DNA of 27,492 nucleotides from SIG299 sp964541485 (lineage in GTDB: Bacteria > Bacillota > Clostridia > Lachnospirales > Lachnospiraceae), in contig CAZIQL010000029.1 in NCBI GenBank assembly GCA_964541485.1, forward strand, positions 1 to 27,492, read 5' to 3'. Below are positions 1 to 7,710 of the stretch, one piece after another. The notes beneath the pieces are model-generated. The model did no database searches and had not been told where the DNA came from. It saw only the letters and a list, made by a program, of their open reading frames with translations. Made by a program: the position numbers and the translations under genes. Numbering within the stretch: the stretch's first letter is position 1; the number at the start of each line of letters is the position of its first letter.

Positions 1-445
1 AGAACTTATGAATCGCATAAGCTGCCAGGGAACGTACACGGAACACTGCCTGGAACGTATTTGTTCTCGGACGCAGATGTGTCATGGTACGTAAAAATTC
101 CATCGTATGTCTCTTCTTCTGAAGAGGATAATCCGGCGTAGAAGCACCTTCAATAAATACCTCCTCCGCCTGAATCTCAAACGGCTGCTTTGCCTCCGGA
201 GTAGCCACCAGCTTACCTGTAACAATAATGGCAGAACCTACATTTAACTTACAAACCTCTGCAAAATTATTTAAACCGTCATGATAAACAATCTGTAATG
301 TTTCAAAAAATGTTCCGTCGTTGAGCACAATAAACCCGAATGTCTTGGAGTCTCTGACACTGCGGACCCAGCCACCTACGGTAATGGTCTTGTCTAAGTA
401 GTTTTCTTTGTTGCGGTAAACTTCCCGAACTGTAATCAAATCCAT
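1..445 (-). CDS. asnS: asparaginyl-tRNA synthetase, N-terminal part (3' end outside window)
   Basis: The frame reads from an ATG at 445 to the window edge, giving about 148 residues that start MDLITVREVYRNKENYLDK. This is the N-terminal OB-fold anticodon-binding domain of a class IIb aminoacyl-tRNA synthetase. The stretch VGGWVRSVRDSKTFGFI, the segment ending in GASTPDYPLQKKRHTMEFL, and HLRPRTNTFQAVFRVRS (start of the catalytic domain) are typical of AsnRS. The enzyme charges tRNA(Asn) with asparagine in the cytoplasm. A purine-rich site (GGACGGGAG) precedes the start by about 6 bases. A promoter ends about 40 bases upstream of the ATG, which leaves no room for a T-box leader. AspRS is less likely, because its insertion domain would normally be accompanied by different OB motifs. 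The catalytic motifs 2 and 3 lie outside the window. Confidence 0.93.
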   Translation of the reverse strand, partial: MDLITVREVYRNKENYLDKTITVGGWVRSVRDSKTFGFIVLNDGTFFETLQIVYHDGLNNFAEVCKLNVGSAIIVTGKLVATPEAKQPFEIQAEEVFIEGASTPDYPLQKKRHTMEFLRTMTHLRPRTNTFQAVFRVRSLAAYAIHKF

Positions 446-486
446 CTTAAACTCCCGTCCTTTCCTTAATCATCCTATATCCTATG

Positions 487-515
487 AGTATATCTAGTTT
501 TCCCCGAAAAGTCAA
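487..515 (-). promoter_or_regulatory. sigma-A-type promoter of asnS
   Basis: On the minus strand a -35 TTGACT (510-515) and a -10 TATACT (487-492) are separated by 17 bases, about 40 bases upstream of the asnS ATG. The site starts only 9 bases after the stop codon of the upstream GGDEF/EAL gene. No terminator hairpin was seen between them, so read-through from the signalling operon into asnS is possible. Confidence 0.8.
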
Positions 516-523
516 AACATTTG

Positions 524-3500
524 TCATGAATTTTCACTTTTCTCTTCCTCGCAAAAATATTTCGCTGCAAACTGCTCTGCAGGCATCGGTTTTGCAAAAT
601 AATACCCCTGTCCGATGTCACAGCCTGCTTTTGCAAGGAATGCCACCTGCTCTTCCGTTTCTATTCCTTCACAGACAATCGTCATATTATTATCCTTGAT
701 TAAGCGGATTACATTCGAAAGCATAGTTCTGGTTACCTCGGTATCCCGCTCACGCAAAAATCCCTTATCCAGCTTTACATAGTCCGCCGGAAGCTCTGTC
801 AACATGGAAAGTGACGAATAGCCCGTGCCGAAATCGTCAATGGAAACCTGAAAGCCCTTTTCCTTCATCAACCGGATCATGCGCACCAGCTTTTCCTGGT
901 CAGCAAAGAACGCTCCCTCCGTAATCTCAATCTCTATCATCTCTGCATCAACCTGATATCGTTCCTTGATTTCCATCAGCTTTTCTATCAGATTCTCATT
1001 CTTAAAATGATGCCTGGATAAATTTACGGAAATCGGAACCACCGGATAGTCCTTATTAAGCCAGCTTCTCATCTGCTTTAACAGCACCTCATACATAAAG
1101 AAATCCAGCTCAACAATTTTTCCGCTCTTTTCAAGTGCCGGAATAAATTCTCCCGGCATAATCATGGTGCCATCTGCCTTTTCCCAACGGGCAAGTGCCT
1201 CTGCACCCACCAGCTTTCCGGTTTCCATAGAAACCTTTGGCTGCAGATACATACGAAACTCTCCGGCACCGATTGCCTCCTCCACCATATGCTGAAGAGC
1301 AATTTCACGAATACGGTTGATTTTCATGGAAGGCTCAAAGAACAGAACACCTGCTTCCTTCTTTTCCTTCAACTCTTTTCGCGCCATATTGGCATTATCA
1401 ATTGCCTGGACAATACCGCCTTCCGGATCGCTAATAACATACGCACCACAGCAAAGCTCCAGTCTGCTGTCCGGAAATTTCTGATTCTGATTTGCCACAA
1501 ACGCCTGATTATACGTCTCAATATTGTGCCGGAATACCGCCGGACTCTGCACCATAACCATGATAATAAAGTTATCCGCATAATCTCGGCACGCAGCCAC
1601 TGCTCGCGGATTGTGCTTTGCCACAGCCTCCGCAAAATCCCTTAAGACCTCATCGCCACTACGGAAACCATAAATTTCATTAAAATATTTGAAGTGGGAA
1701 AAGTCCACCGAAACAAGACCGTACTGTACATTTTTCGTCTTCTGGTCCAGTACCGTCTGCGCCACTTCTTTAAATTTATCAAACTTTAACAGTCCCGTCA
1801 CTTCATCAAAGCTCTTCATCAGCTCGATTTTCTGCTGAATACGCTGATATGCCTTTTCCCTTGCAAGGTAATTCCCAATCAGACGCGACAACATAATCAG
1901 CGGATGCTTTTCCTCTTCCGTCCATTCACGGGGTACGGTATCCACATAAGATATGTATCCGAAATTCTTTCCTTCACTAATCAGCGGGCACTGCAATAAA
2001 GCTGCAATTTCATTTGCCCGATACACTCTGTACTGAGCACTTTCCTTTGACAGCTTGTTCACATCCGAAAACTCAATAATCTGATTGCTTCTGTAGTTTT
2101 CGGACAGTTCCTTCCACTCTTCTTTTGACAAATAAACATTCTGCGGTCTGTTAATTTTAAAGCGTCCCTCATCCTTCCAAAGATAAGAAACCTTTGGCCG
2201 TTCCCTGTCATATTCACGAATGGAAACGCAGGACAGATTAAAACGCTTTCCTGTCTTTAACAGCAGCACATTGACCGCAGACTTAAGCTCCGAAGTTCCC
2301 TCCAGCAATTCAAGCGCATACTCTGTAATTTCCTCTGCCACACGTTTGTTGTCCGGAATCGGCTGATCCTTGTGCTTAATCCGGTATTCGTCCGTAAAGC
2401 GGAGCTTCATATTTTCATCGCAGAATGCGTAATTGTTTCTGCCGTTTTCCTTTACATAATACAAGGCATTATCCGCATTCCGCACCAGTTCTTCGATATC
2501 CGTTCCATCTTGTCCGAAAACAGAAACACCGATACTGCAGTGTGTTTCCAAGGCACTTTCCGTCTTCTCTGCCTCACTTGTAAACCGTTCTCTTACAACG
2601 GCAATCTGCATCTCCAATTCCCGTTTATCAAACTTTGGAAGGAACACGGTAAACTCATCGCCACCAAACCGGCCGATAATGCCTCTTTCGCCAAAAACAG
2701 CATTTAAAATTTCTGTCAGACTCATAATAACCGTATCCCCAAAAAGATGTCCGAAACGGTCATTAATCTGCTTAAAATGGTCGATATCAATAATCAGCAT
2801 AACCGGATTTCCGGTTCCGCTCTGTACCACTTCATCCACCATTTCCTCTGCCATCTCCTGAAACGCATTGCGGTTCAAAAGCCCTGTCAGGGAATCCCTC
2901 ATCGCCTTTTCCTTCAGCTCAAGTTCTTCCTTTTTCTTATCATCGATATCAGAAAACCGTCCAATAACCGAATATGGTTTTCCACGCTTGTCCGAAAGCA
3001 ATTTGGTCGTAAGCGCCACCCACCGGTATTCGCCATTGACCCTGATTCTGGCTTCTGCATACCCCGGTTCCGTGCTGTTTGTCGCCAGGCGGCAAAACTG
3101 CGCAAATGCCTCTTTGTCCTCCGGATGCAAATCATCACTGGACAAAACCTCCGGTGCATTTAAGCCTTCTCCGCCCATGTTATACTGCTTACCGTCTCCG
3201 CGGATTGTAAAAATCCGGTTCTGCTCAATATTATATTCATAAATCCAATCGTCAAATAAAGAGGACACAATTTCTGTCTTTTCTTTTTCCATCTCCAGAG
3301 CGTCCTGTAAAAAGGTTGCCTCACCCGGATCCGTCACACGGATGGATATCACATTGTTCTCTCCGTATTTATGACACTCTGCATCAAACCGTCTGGTTAC
3401 GGTCTCCTCTCCGCAAAACATCGTATAATAAAATACCATATTGGACTCAAACCGCGCCTGGGATACGTATTCATAGGTGCTCTTTTGCTCCTCCTCCGTC

Positions 3501-3832
3501 ATTTCCCACGTGTTATAAAAGGTAACCTCTCGCATGGTGCTTTCCATTGGGACATAACAGTTTCCCTGCGGAGAAACTACATACTTTGTCCGGCTCTGCT
3601 GCAGATAAACCACATCCTGCTCCAGCAGTTTATTTTCCTCCGGCACCTGAAGATCAACATACTCTCTTCCGACAAACCGCTCCTTCTGTTCCTTGTCATC
3701 CAAAAACGTTGCTATGGAATCCGCAGGAAGACGCAACAAAAAGGCCACGAACGTTTCCCACATCGTTTCTCCCGGCCTTTTGTAAATTCGGAATTTCTGT
3801 CCCTGTCCTTCCAGCTCTTCAATTTTGTACAT
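524..3832 (-). CDS. PAS-GGDEF-GAF-GGDEF(degenerate)-EAL c-di-GMP turnover protein
   Basis: A soluble protein of 1102 residues with no membrane segment. An N-terminal region of unknown fold (1-185) is followed by a PAS-like domain (about 190-298, ending IGRFSDIDD). Next is a GGDEF domain with an intact GGDEF signature at 390-394 and DSLTGLLNRNAF at 313-324. A GAF-like segment spans about 500-655. A second GGDEF-fold domain (about 675-835) has a YADNF sequence at 751-755 in place of GGDEF. The C-terminal EAL domain (about 850-1090) keeps EAL at 878-880, EITEGAF, IDDFGTGYSSL, the DYVKLDKGF lysine and the GQGYYFAKPM end motif. The first GGDEF and the EAL therefore look catalytically competent, so the protein could both make and degrade c-di-GMP. 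No RxxD inhibitory site is visible ahead of the first GGDEF. It lies 80 bases after the response regulator gene and is probably in its operon. GGGGAG precedes the start by about 11 bases. Confidence 0.92.
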   Translation of the reverse strand: MYKIEELEGQGQKFRIYKRPGETMWETFVAFLLRLPADSIATFLDDKEQKERFVGREYVDLQVPEENKLLEQDVVYLQQSRTKYVVSPQGNCYVPMESTMREVTFYNTWEMTEEEQKSTYEYVSQARFESNMVFYYTMFCGEETVTRRFDAECHKYGENNVISIRVTDPGEATFLQDALEMEKEKTEIVSSLFDDWIYEYNIEQNRIFTIRGDGKQYNMGGEGLNAPEVLSSDDLHPEDKEAFAQFCRLATNSTEPGYAEARIRVNGEYRWVALTTKLLSDKRGKPYSVIGRFSDIDDKKKEELELKEKAMRDSLTGLLNRNAFQEMAEEMVDEVVQSGTGNPVMLIIDIDHFKQINDRFGHLFGDTVIMSLTEILNAVFGERGIIGRFGGDEFTVFLPKFDKRELEMQIAVVRERFTSEAEKTESALETHCSIGVSVFGQDGTDIEELVRNADNALYYVKENGRNNYAFCDENMKLRFTDEYRIKHKDQPIPDNKRVAEEITEYALELLEGTSELKSAVNVLLLKTGKRFNLSCVSIREYDRERPKVSYLWKDEGRFKINRPQNVYLSKEEWKELSENYRSNQIIEFSDVNKLSKESAQYRVYRANEIAALLQCPLISEGKNFGYISYVDTVPREWTEEEKHPLIMLSRLIGNYLAREKAYQRIQQKIELMKSFDEVTGLLKFDKFKEVAQTVLDQKTKNVQYGLVSVDFSHFKYFNEIYGFRSGDEVLRDFAEAVAKHNPRAVAACRDYADNFIIMVMVQSPAVFRHNIETYNQAFVANQNQKFPDSRLELCCGAYVISDPEGGIVQAIDNANMARKELKEKKEAGVLFFEPSMKINRIREIALQHMVEEAIGAGEFRMYLQPKVSMETGKLVGAEALARWEKADGTMIMPGEFIPALEKSGKIVELDFFMYEVLLKQMRSWLNKDYPVVPISVNLSRHHFKNENLIEKLMEIKERYQVDAEMIEIEITEGAFFADQEKLVRMIRLMKEKGFQVSIDDFGTGYSSLSMLTELPADYVKLDKGFLRERDTEVTRTMLSNVIRLIKDNNMTIVCEGIETEEQVAFLAKAGCDIGQGYYFAKPMPAEQFAAKYFCEEEKSENS

Positions 3833-3912
3833 CCGCGTACACGCTCCCCATTTTTAGAGTTTCCTTCTTCTGTCAGGCTGGCACGCATTCTCTTCTTCTG
3901 CCGCACCGGACA

Positions 3913-4602
3913 TCAGACTTTAAATCGGTATCCTTTTCCCCAAATTGTTTCAATATATTGCGGATTTGCCGCATTCTCTTCAATCTTTTCACGAATCTTT
4001 TTAATGTGCACCGTAACCGTCGCAATATCACCAAAGGATTCCATATCCCAGATTTCGCGAAACAGCTCATCCTTCGTAAATACTCTGTCGGGATGAGCAG
4101 CAAGAAAACTGAGCAGGTCAAACTCCTTTGTTGTGAGTATTTTTTCCTCACCATTAACATATACCCTCCGGGCAGTTTTGTCAATCTTCATGCCTCTGAT
4201 TTCAATGATTTCGTTCCCTTTTTCGTGCATTTTTACCAGCCGCTCATATCGTGCCAGATGTGCCTTTACCCGTGCTACCAATTCGCTCGGGCTGAACGGT
4301 TTTGTCATATAGTCGTCTGCTCCAAGACCAAGCCCTCGGATTTTATCAATATCCTCTTTCTTTGCAGACACCATAAGAATCGGAATGTCCTTCTCTTCTC
4401 TCACCTGACGGCAGATTTCAAATCCATCCAGTCCCGGGAGCATCAGATCCAGAATCAAAAGCTCTACATCCTCCAGCAAAGCCGTCATCAGGCCCTTCCT
4501 TCCGTCATTTTCCAGAATCACCTCAAACCCTGAAAGCTCCAGATAATCCTTTTCCAACTCCGCAATCGCTATTTCATCTTCTACAATCAATATTTTAGAC
4601 AT
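3913..4602 (-). CDS. OmpR-family DNA-binding response regulator
   Basis: A 229-residue protein when started at ATG 4602. The receiver domain (1-115) has the acidic pair E8/D9, the phosphoacceptor D52 in LDLMLPGLDGFEI, and the conserved lysine in VSAKK. The winged-helix Trans_reg_C domain (about 130-229) carries LTTKEFDLLSFLAAHP and ends with IETIWGKGYRFKV. The start overlaps the stop of the kinase gene (ATGTCTAA). AAAGGTG inside the kinase gene serves as ribosome binding site, so translation is probably coupled. A GTG four codons upstream is a weaker alternative start. The protein probably regulates its own operon, including the downstream c-di-GMP gene; its target sites were not identified. 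Confidence 0.95.
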   Translation of the reverse strand: MSKILIVEDEIAIAELEKDYLELSGFEVILENDGRKGLMTALLEDVELLILDLMLPGLDGFEICRQVREEKDIPILMVSAKKEDIDKIRGLGLGADDYMTKPFSPSELVARVKAHLARYERLVKMHEKGNEIIEIRGMKIDKTARRVYVNGEEKILTTKEFDLLSFLAAHPDRVFTKDELFREIWDMESFGDIATVTVHIKKIREKIEENAANPQYIETIWGKGYRFKV

Positions 4603-6115
4603 GTTCCACTTCACCTTTCTTTTCTGTTGATTCTACTTTTTTCAGTGTAAAAATAATGCTGGTTCCTTTCCCCGGTGTGCTTTCTGCATGAATCTGTCCT
4701 CCATGCTCTTCAATAATCTTCTTTACAATGGCAAGCCCCAGTCCGGTACCTCCCTGCTTTGAATTTCTGGAGGCGTCGGCACGATAAAACCGGTCAAAAA
4801 TATTCGGTAAGTCTTTCTCCCCGATTCCCTGTCCGGTATCCGTCACTTCAACCCGTACGTCTGACACATCATCCCAAAGCCGGATTGTAACACTTCCTTC
4901 TTCCCGTTCTCCACGATACTTTACTGCATTTCCGATTAAGTTGCTCATTACCCGGTGCAGCTGCTCCCGGTCTGCCATGACCTCCGTTTTTTCACTTACG
5001 TTACTGAAAAACTCCAGATGCAGATTAATCATCCCAAGCTCTTCCATGTTTTCCTCAACACAATCGGCAAAGTAATCATTCACCCGGACTCTCTCAAAAT
5101 GGTACGGAATCGTATTCGTATCAATCTTTGCATAGAACGAAAGCTCATCTACCAGCACTGTCATATCATTTGCCTTTGCATAAATCGTCTTTAAATACTT
5201 CTCCTGTTTTTCCGGTGTGTCCGCCACACCGTCAATCAATCCCTCTGCATATCCCTTAATGGCTGTAAGCGGTGTCTTTATATCATGGGAAATATTGCTG
5301 ATTAATTCCCGGAGTTCCTGCTCATACTGGATACGGACTTCAATTTCTTCCTTCAGGTGGATTCTCATCTCCTCAAAATCCTGACACAGCTGCCCTATTT
5401 CATCATCCGAAATATTGTCCTTCAACGAGAAATCCAGATTTCCCTCCTGCAATTGTCTGGTGGCACTCCGCAGTGCATTTAACGGACGCAGGATGCCAAG
5501 ATACAGCCAGCCGACCAGAATGAACGCTGTTGCCACGATAATAGCAATGCCCCACATAATACCAAACGTTGCTGCCGACTTCAGCCTTTCCACAAAAGCA
5601 TTGGCATCTGTAATAATACAAAAGCTGCCGGTTTCACCATCTGAAAAAACTAACTTCTGCTGCTTTGCCAAAAAAGGAGTTTCTCCACCGACATAAACGC
5701 CGCCGTCGTACAACACCGCACCGATCGAATCTGCCTCCGGAAGCAGACTCGCAATTCCATCATAGTGAGTCTGGTTCCCGGAATAAATCACTTCACCGTT
5801 TTTCTCTACAGCAAGATAAGAGCATTTTTCCTGCAGCTTCTCATTCATCTGCTTTAGACTGTCTTCCTGCAAAAAATACGCCGAATTCTTTTCCGCAAGC
5901 ACACAAAGCTCATTAAAAATCCCTCTGGTCATCCGGTTTAAAATCTGTGTCGGTTCGGTCAGCACCTCCCAGTTGTCCGTGTCCACCATGTAGCCTTCCT
6001 CAATAAAGTTTACCTGATTGGCAAGAATCACCGAACCTATCATTCCTATCATGCCGCACGGAAACAATATAATAATCAAAAAAGCCGTAAGAAGACGGTT
6101 TCTCAGTTTCATCAT
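4595..6115 (-). CDS. membrane sensor histidine kinase
   Basis: A 506-residue kinase when started at ATG 6115 (ATG 6112 is equally possible). AAAGGA lies 5 bases upstream, and the longer open frame has no comparable site. An N-terminal membrane segment (about residues 7-33) and a second one (about 184-208) bracket an extracytoplasmic sensor region of about 150 residues with no recognised fold. HAMP follows, from ILRPLNAL onward. The HisKA box ISNISHDIKTPLTAIKGY carries the phosphorylated histidine (H277). The ATPase domain has NLIGNAVKYR (N box), DTGQGIG (G1), FDRFYRAD (F box) and GGTGLGLAIVKKI (G2), all intact. It is first in an operon with the overlapping response regulator. The input signal is unknown. 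Confidence 0.95.
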   Translation of the reverse strand: MMKLRNRLLTAFLIIILFPCGMIGMIGSVILANQVNFIEEGYMVDTDNWEVLTEPTQILNRMTRGIFNELCVLAEKNSAYFLQEDSLKQMNEKLQEKCSYLAVEKNGEVIYSGNQTHYDGIASLLPEADSIGAVLYDGGVYVGGETPFLAKQQKLVFSDGETGSFCIITDANAFVERLKSAATFGIMWGIAIIVATAFILVGWLYLGILRPLNALRSATRQLQEGNLDFSLKDNISDDEIGQLCQDFEEMRIHLKEEIEVRIQYEQELRELISNISHDIKTPLTAIKGYAEGLIDGVADTPEKQEKYLKTIYAKANDMTVLVDELSFYAKIDTNTIPYHFERVRVNDYFADCVEENMEELGMINLHLEFFSNVSEKTEVMADREQLHRVMSNLIGNAVKYRGEREEGSVTIRLWDDVSDVRVEVTDTGQGIGEKDLPNIFDRFYRADASRNSKQGGTGLGLAIVKKIIEEHGGQIHAESTPGKGTSIIFTLKKVESTEKKGEVEHV

Positions 6116-6150
6116 TTTCTTCCTTTCACAAAAAGTACTCATTCGTTCTA

Positions 6151-6180
6151 AGTATACCATACTTTTCGCTACTCTTTTAA
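6151..6180 (-). promoter_or_regulatory. candidate promoter of the kinase-regulator operon
   Basis: On the minus strand a -10 TATACT (6151-6156) lies about 36 bases upstream of the kinase start. The best -35 with normal spacing is the weak TTAAAA at 6175-6180 (18-base spacer). A strong -10 with a poor -35 would fit an activated promoter, for example one that the regulator itself binds; that is inference. Confidence 0.5.
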
Positions 6181-6240
6181 CTACTTTTTATTATCATTTC
6201 CTAAATTTTTCATAAAACCCTCGACTTCAGCATTTTTTTC

Positions 6241-6269
6241 TTGACAAAATGTCGAAAATAGTGCATACT
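6241..6269 (+). promoter_or_regulatory. sigma-A-type promoter of the SAM riboswitch-metK unit
   Basis: A perfect -35 TTGACA (6241-6246) and -10 CATACT (6264-6269) are 17 bases apart. The expected start point near 6276 lies about 20 bases before the first base of riboswitch stem P1. Confidence 0.85.
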
Positions 6270-6294
6270 ACCTCTGCAAAACATAGAAAAGTGT

Positions 6295-6443
6295 CTCTTA
6301 TTTAGAGTGATGGAGAGTAAAGACTCTGGGAAGTCACGGCAACCCCCTTTCGGGAAGGTGCCAAGTTGAGCAAGCACGTTGCGCTTGAACAATAAGAGGA
6401 TTTGGTAATTAGGTAACCCGGTCCGCTTATGGCGGACTTTTTT
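6295..6443 (+). ncRNA. SAM-I (S-box) riboswitch with terminator expression platform
   Basis: The aptamer has P1 formed by CTCTTATT (6295-6302) and AATAAGAG (6391-6398), the AGAG junction, GAAGTCACGGCAACC and GGTGCCAA on either side of P3, and a P4 hairpin (CAAGC...GCTTG). These are the conserved S-box elements. The platform is readable: terminator stem GTCCGC/GCGGAC (6421-6426/6432-6437) is followed by six T. The alternative pairing is ATAAGAGGA (6392-6400) with TCCGCTTAT (6422-6430), 8 of 9 pairs, which uses both the 3' side of P1 and the 5' side of the terminator. SAM binding should stabilise P1, free the terminator strand and switch metK off. Homology is by eye; the P2 loop looks non-canonical (see findings). 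Confidence 0.93.
6421..6443 (+). terminator. riboswitch-controlled intrinsic terminator
   Basis: GTCCGC and GCGGAC form a 6-bp stem with loop TTATG, followed by TTTTTT at 6438-6443. The TTAT of the loop and the 5' arm are also part of the antiterminator strand, so the hairpin is conditional. Confidence 0.85.
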
Positions 6444-6476
6444 ATTGTTTATTTTGAAAAACAAAAGGAGATTATT

Positions 6477-7664
6477 ATGAGCAAAAGATTATTTACTTCC
6501 GAATCTGTAACCGAGGGACATCCGGATAAAATCTGCGATGCCATCTCTGACTCGATTTTAGACGCCCTGCTTGCACAGGACCCAATGAGCCGTGTTGCCT
6601 GCGAAACAGCATGTACTACCGGTCTGGTTCTGGTTATGGGAGAAATCACCACAAAGGCAAATGTCGATTTTCAGAAAATAGTGCGTGAAACTATTTGCGA
6701 AATCGGTTATAATAATGCTGAGTATGGCTTTGACGGGAATACCTGCGGTGTCATGATTGCACTTGATAAGCAGTCCGCAGATATTGCGCTTGGTGTTGAC
6801 AAGGCACTCGAAGCAAAGGAAAACAAAATGTCCGATGCCGATATTGATGCTATTGGTGCAGGCGACCAGGGCATGATGTTCGGTTATGCTACAGACGAAA
6901 CCGAAGAATATATGCCTTACCCGATTTCTCTGGCCCACAAGCTGACAAAACAGCTGACAAAAGTAAGAAAAGACGGCACCCTCCCATATCTTCGTCCGGA
7001 CGGAAAGTCCCAGGTTACGGTAGAATATGATGAAGAAGGACGTCCGGTTCATATTAACGCCGTTGTATTATCCACACAGCATGCACCGGAAATCCCTCAG
7101 GAGCAGATTCATGCCGACATTCAGAAATATGTATTTGATCCGGTTCTTCCGGCCGAGTTACTCGATGCAAGAACAAAATTCTTTATCAATCCTACCGGAC
7201 GTTTCGTTATCGGCGGTCCAAACGGCGACAGCGGTCTGACCGGCCGTAAGATTATCGTAGATACCTACGGTGGTTATGCAAGACATGGCGGTGGTGCTTT
7301 CTCCGGAAAGGATTGCACAAAGGTAGACCGTTCTGCCTGCTATGCTGCACGTTATGTAGCAAAGAATCTTGTTGCTGCAGGCCTTGCAAAGCGTTGTGAA
7401 ATCCAGCTGTCCTATGCTATCGGTGTGGCACAGCCTACTTCCGTTATGGTGGACACCTTCGGTACCGGTGTAAAATCCGAAGAAGAATTAGAGGCAATTA
7501 TCCGTGAGAATTTTGACCTCCGGCCGGCCGGCATCATCAAAATGTTAGATTTAAGAAGACCGATTTATAAGGGCACTGCCGCTTATGGTCATTTCGGACG
7601 TAACGATTTAAATCTTCCTTGGGAAGCTTTAGATAAAGTAGAAACCCTGAAAACTTATTTGTAA
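6477..7664 (+). CDS. metK: S-adenosylmethionine synthetase
   Basis: A 395-residue enzyme, the normal family length, that makes S-adenosylmethionine from methionine and ATP. Signatures seen are EGHPDK at 13-18, the GAGDQGMMFGYA block at about 127-138, and the glycine-rich GGGAFSGKDCTKVDRSA block. The start is ATG 6477 with AAAGGAG six bases upstream. The open frame continues 16 codons further upstream into the terminator loop, but that extension overlaps the riboswitch platform and is not coding. Expression is controlled by the upstream SAM-I riboswitch, a direct product feedback. The HD-GYP gene follows after 46 bases without an intervening terminator. Confidence 0.98.
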   Translation: MSKRLFTSESVTEGHPDKICDAISDSILDALLAQDPMSRVACETACTTGLVLVMGEITTKANVDFQKIVRETICEIGYNNAEYGFDGNTCGVMIALDKQSADIALGVDKALEAKENKMSDADIDAIGAGDQGMMFGYATDETEEYMPYPISLAHKLTKQLTKVRKDGTLPYLRPDGKSQVTVEYDEEGRPVHINAVVLSTQHAPEIPQEQIHADIQKYVFDPVLPAELLDARTKFFINPTGRFVIGGPNGDSGLTGRKIIVDTYGGYARHGGGAFSGKDCTKVDRSACYAARYVAKNLVAAGLAKRCEIQLSYAIGVAQPTSVMVDTFGTGVKSEEELEAIIRENFDLRPAGIIKMLDLRRPIYKGTAAYGHFGRNDLNLPWEALDKVETLKTYL

Positions 7665-7671
7665 TTGATTC

Positions 7672-7690
7672 TGATTCGCAATGCGAATCA
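7672..7690 (+). repeat. perfect inverted repeat between metK and the HD-GYP gene
   Basis: TGATTCGC and GCGAATCA form an 8-bp perfect stem around a 3-base AAT loop, starting 8 bases after the metK stop. No T-run follows, so it is not a standard intrinsic terminator. It could be an operator or an mRNA processing or stability hairpin in the metK-HD-GYP transcript. The function is not determined. Confidence 0.6.
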
Positions 7691-7710
7691 ATCGGATTCC
7701 GAGGTGCAAA

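Noticed and set aside
446..523. T-box leader ahead of asnS
   Set aside because: The promoter lies about 40 bases before the ATG, far too short for a T-box, and no specifier or antiterminator bulge is visible.
3371..4533. Long plus-strand open frames (241 and 328 codons) opposite the response regulator and the 5' part of the GGDEF/EAL gene
   Set aside because: They are antisense to well-supported genes, lack ribosome binding sites and give low-complexity translations without any domain.
6210..6464. 84-codon minus-strand frame across the riboswitch
   Set aside because: It runs antisense through the promoter, aptamer and terminator of metK, whose structure explains this region fully.
6429..6476. 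Upstream extension of metK by 16 codons
   Set aside because: It begins inside the terminator loop; AAAGGAG at 6464-6470 and the family start MSKRLFTSES fix the start at 6477.
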